From contig QNAJ01000088.1 in the NCBI GenBank assembly GCA_003641465.1, positions 1 through 6,434 on the forward strand: DNA of 6,434 nucleotides, read 5' to 3'. Within the stretch, counting starts at the first letter, position 1, and each line of letters opens with the position of its first letter. A program made the translations under genes and the position numbers. Shown one piece after another: positions 5,131 through 6,434 of this stretch. Source of the DNA: Verrucomicrobiota bacterium. GTDB lineage: Bacteria > Verrucomicrobiota > Kiritimatiellia > B70-G9. A model generated the notes under the pieces. That model saw only the letters and a program-made list of their open reading frames with translations, made no database searches and was not told the DNA's origin.

Positions 5131-6413
5131 CTGGCTCCTCCTGCCCCCCTGGGGGTTGCTTCTTCCATTGTCTCCCGGACAACTGATTTCAATCTCCCGC
5201 GATATAGTACCGTAACAATCTCCTCGCCGGCACGCACCTGCTCCGCCGAGAGCAACGCCCGGCCGGATCCATCCAGCGTCAGACTGTAGCCCCTTGCCAG
5301 AACCGCCGACGGATTGACCGCGGCCAGTCGGGACCTCAATCTTTCCATCTTCTCACGCATCGCCCGCGAACGCAGTTCCACCGCATGTAACAGCTCGCTC
5401 TCCAGGTCATCAACCCGGCGCCGCCGATCCGCCAGACCACCCTTCAGCCTCAACAGGCATATTTCCCGGCAATGGCTCACGCGCTGCCGGTATCTGCCCA
5501 CCAGGTGCCCCGGTTCCCGGAAAACGTAGCTGCGCGCCACGCGGTTGAACCGGGCGCGCATCTCCGCCACCTTCAGCCGCAGGGAGCGGTCCAGCCGCGC
5601 CGCCAACCCTTTGATCCGGTCTTGGAATTCAGCCTTCCGGCCGACAACAAGCTCCGCCGCCGCGGAGGGAGTAGGGGCTCGAAGGTCAGCCGCAAAGTCA
5701 GCGATGGTATAGTCGATCTCATGTCCCACCGCGGAAATCACGGGGATCCGGGACGCCGCAATCGCCCGTGCTACCGACTCTTCATTGAAACACCACAAAT
5801 CGTCCAGGCTCCCGCCGCCGCGGGTCACAATAATAACATCCACCGCACCATACGCATTGAGTCGCCTGACCCCTTCGGCGATCTCTTCGGCGGCTCCCTC
5901 GCCCTGCACCCGTGCGGGAGCGATGACCACCCCCAGTCCGGAGAAACGCCGACCCAGCACATTGAAAATATCCCTGAGTGCGGCACCCGTCGGCGAGGTG
6001 ACGATCCCGATCCTCCGGGGCAGTAGCGGGATCGGCTTTTTCCGGCGGGGATCAAATAAGCCTTCCGCCTCAAGCCGCCGCTTGAGCTGTTCAAATTTTT
6101 CCAGCAGCGCCCCTCTCCCCTGGGGCATGACCTGCTCTACAACGATTTGAACCTCGCTCCGCCCTTCATACACGCTCACCAGCCCGAACACCCGGACCAG
6201 ATCTCCGTCGCGGAAAGTGACCCCTTCCTGTTGCCGGCCGCGGAAATATGCCGCGTGCAGCCGTGCCCTCTCATCCTTCAGCGCAAAATAGATATGACCC
6301 GAAGTCGGCCGCCGGAAATCGGAAACTTCGCCCTCCACCCAAGCATAACCGATCTGCTCCTGTACCAGGTGCTTCACTTCGGCCAGGAGTTCGCTGACGC
6401 GGTATACCCGCAC
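5127..6413 (-). CDS. xseA: Exodeoxyribonuclease VII large subunit XseA (5' end possibly outside the window)
   Basis: XseA is the catalytic subunit of exonuclease VII, which cuts single-stranded DNA from both ends into oligonucleotides during repair. The 428 residues comprise an N-terminal OB-fold (about 20-97, VEGEVSDFRRPTSGHIYFAL), the nuclease core, a long coiled-coil (about 258-365) and a C-terminal segment with NPSAVLARGYSL at 367-378. The catalytic residues of E. coli XseA (D155, R205, H238, D241) correspond to D148 in PTGAALRD, R198 in RGGGSLDDLW, and H231 and D234 in VGHEIDYTIADF, all with the same offset of 7, so the enzyme looks intact. The GTG at 6413 gives a normal N-terminus, but no good ribosome binding site precedes it and the frame stays open to the window edge, so the true start may be a little upstream. 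It overlaps xseB by 4 bp. Confidence 0.96.
   Translation of the reverse strand: MRVYRVSELLAEVKHLVQEQIGYAWVEGEVSDFRRPTSGHIYFALKDERARLHAAYFRGRQQEGVTFRDGDLVRVFGLVSVYEGRSEVQIVVEQVMPQGRGALLEKFEQLKRRLEAEGLFDPRRKKPIPLLPRRIGIVTSPTGAALRDIFNVLGRRFSGLGVVIAPARVQGEGAAEEIAEGVRRLNAYGAVDVIIVTRGGGSLDDLWCFNEESVARAIAASRIPVISAVGHEIDYTIADFAADLRAPTPSAAAELVVGRKAEFQDRIKGLAARLDRSLRLKVAEMRARFNRVARSYVFREPGHLVGRYRQRVSHCREICLLRLKGGLADRRRRVDDLESELLHAVELRSRAMREKMERLRSRLAAVNPSAVLARGYSLTLDGSGRALLSAEQVRAGEEIVTVLYRGRLKSVVRETMEEATPRGAGGAR
5137..5142 (-). promoter_or_regulatory. Strong Shine-Dalgarno site of xseB
   Basis: Minus-strand AGGAGG lies 6 bases before the xseB ATG at 5130, within the end of xseA. It confirms the xseB start. 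Confidence 0.8.
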
Positions 6414-6434
6414 CCCGGTTCCCGCCGCGCCTCC

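Noticed and set aside
5472..6026. 184-codon open frame on the plus strand opposite xseA
   Set aside because: The opposite strand codes for the conserved XseA nuclease core; the plus-strand translation shows no family features.

Overview
All seven genes in this window lie on the minus strand, so transcription runs from the high coordinates to the low ones. The order is xseA, xseB, an htrA/deg-type protease, a membrane-anchored formylglycine-generating-enzyme-like (FGE-like) protein, a HAD hydrolase, trpD and hypE. The window is GC-rich and densely coded. The largest gap is 74 bp, and I see no RNA gene, mobile element, CRISPR array or clear terminator. hypE runs off the left edge. The reading frame of xseA stays open to the right edge, so its true start may lie outside.

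The right third holds both subunits of exodeoxyribonuclease VII, joined by a 4-bp ATGA overlap. After a 60-bp gap with a small hairpin come three tightly packed genes. The first is an exported serine protease with one PDZ domain. Two bases later comes a protein with a single transmembrane helix and a C-terminal FGE-like domain, whose first catalytic cysteine position is serine. Then, through a second ATGA overlap, comes a HAD-IIB type phosphatase. The protease and the FGE-like domain are both predicted to work outside the cytoplasmic membrane, while the HAD protein is cytoplasmic. The left third holds a complete anthranilate phosphoribosyltransferase (trpD) with no other trp gene in view, and the N-terminal two thirds of the [NiFe]-hydrogenase maturation factor HypE.

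The organism looks like a Gram-negative-type bacterium that uses Shine-Dalgarno sites and carries a [NiFe] hydrogenase, so it probably lives at least partly anaerobically. The FGE-like sequence style (RLPTEVEWEYACRAG) is common in the Planctomycetota/Verrucomicrobiota/Kiritimatiellota group but is not exclusive to it, so that placement is tentative. Most genes are ordinary housekeeping genes. The least explained parts are the protease/FGE-like/HAD trio, the isolated trpD beside hypE, and two nearly identical mini-hairpins in separate intergenic gaps. I do not see strong evidence for a wholly new system.
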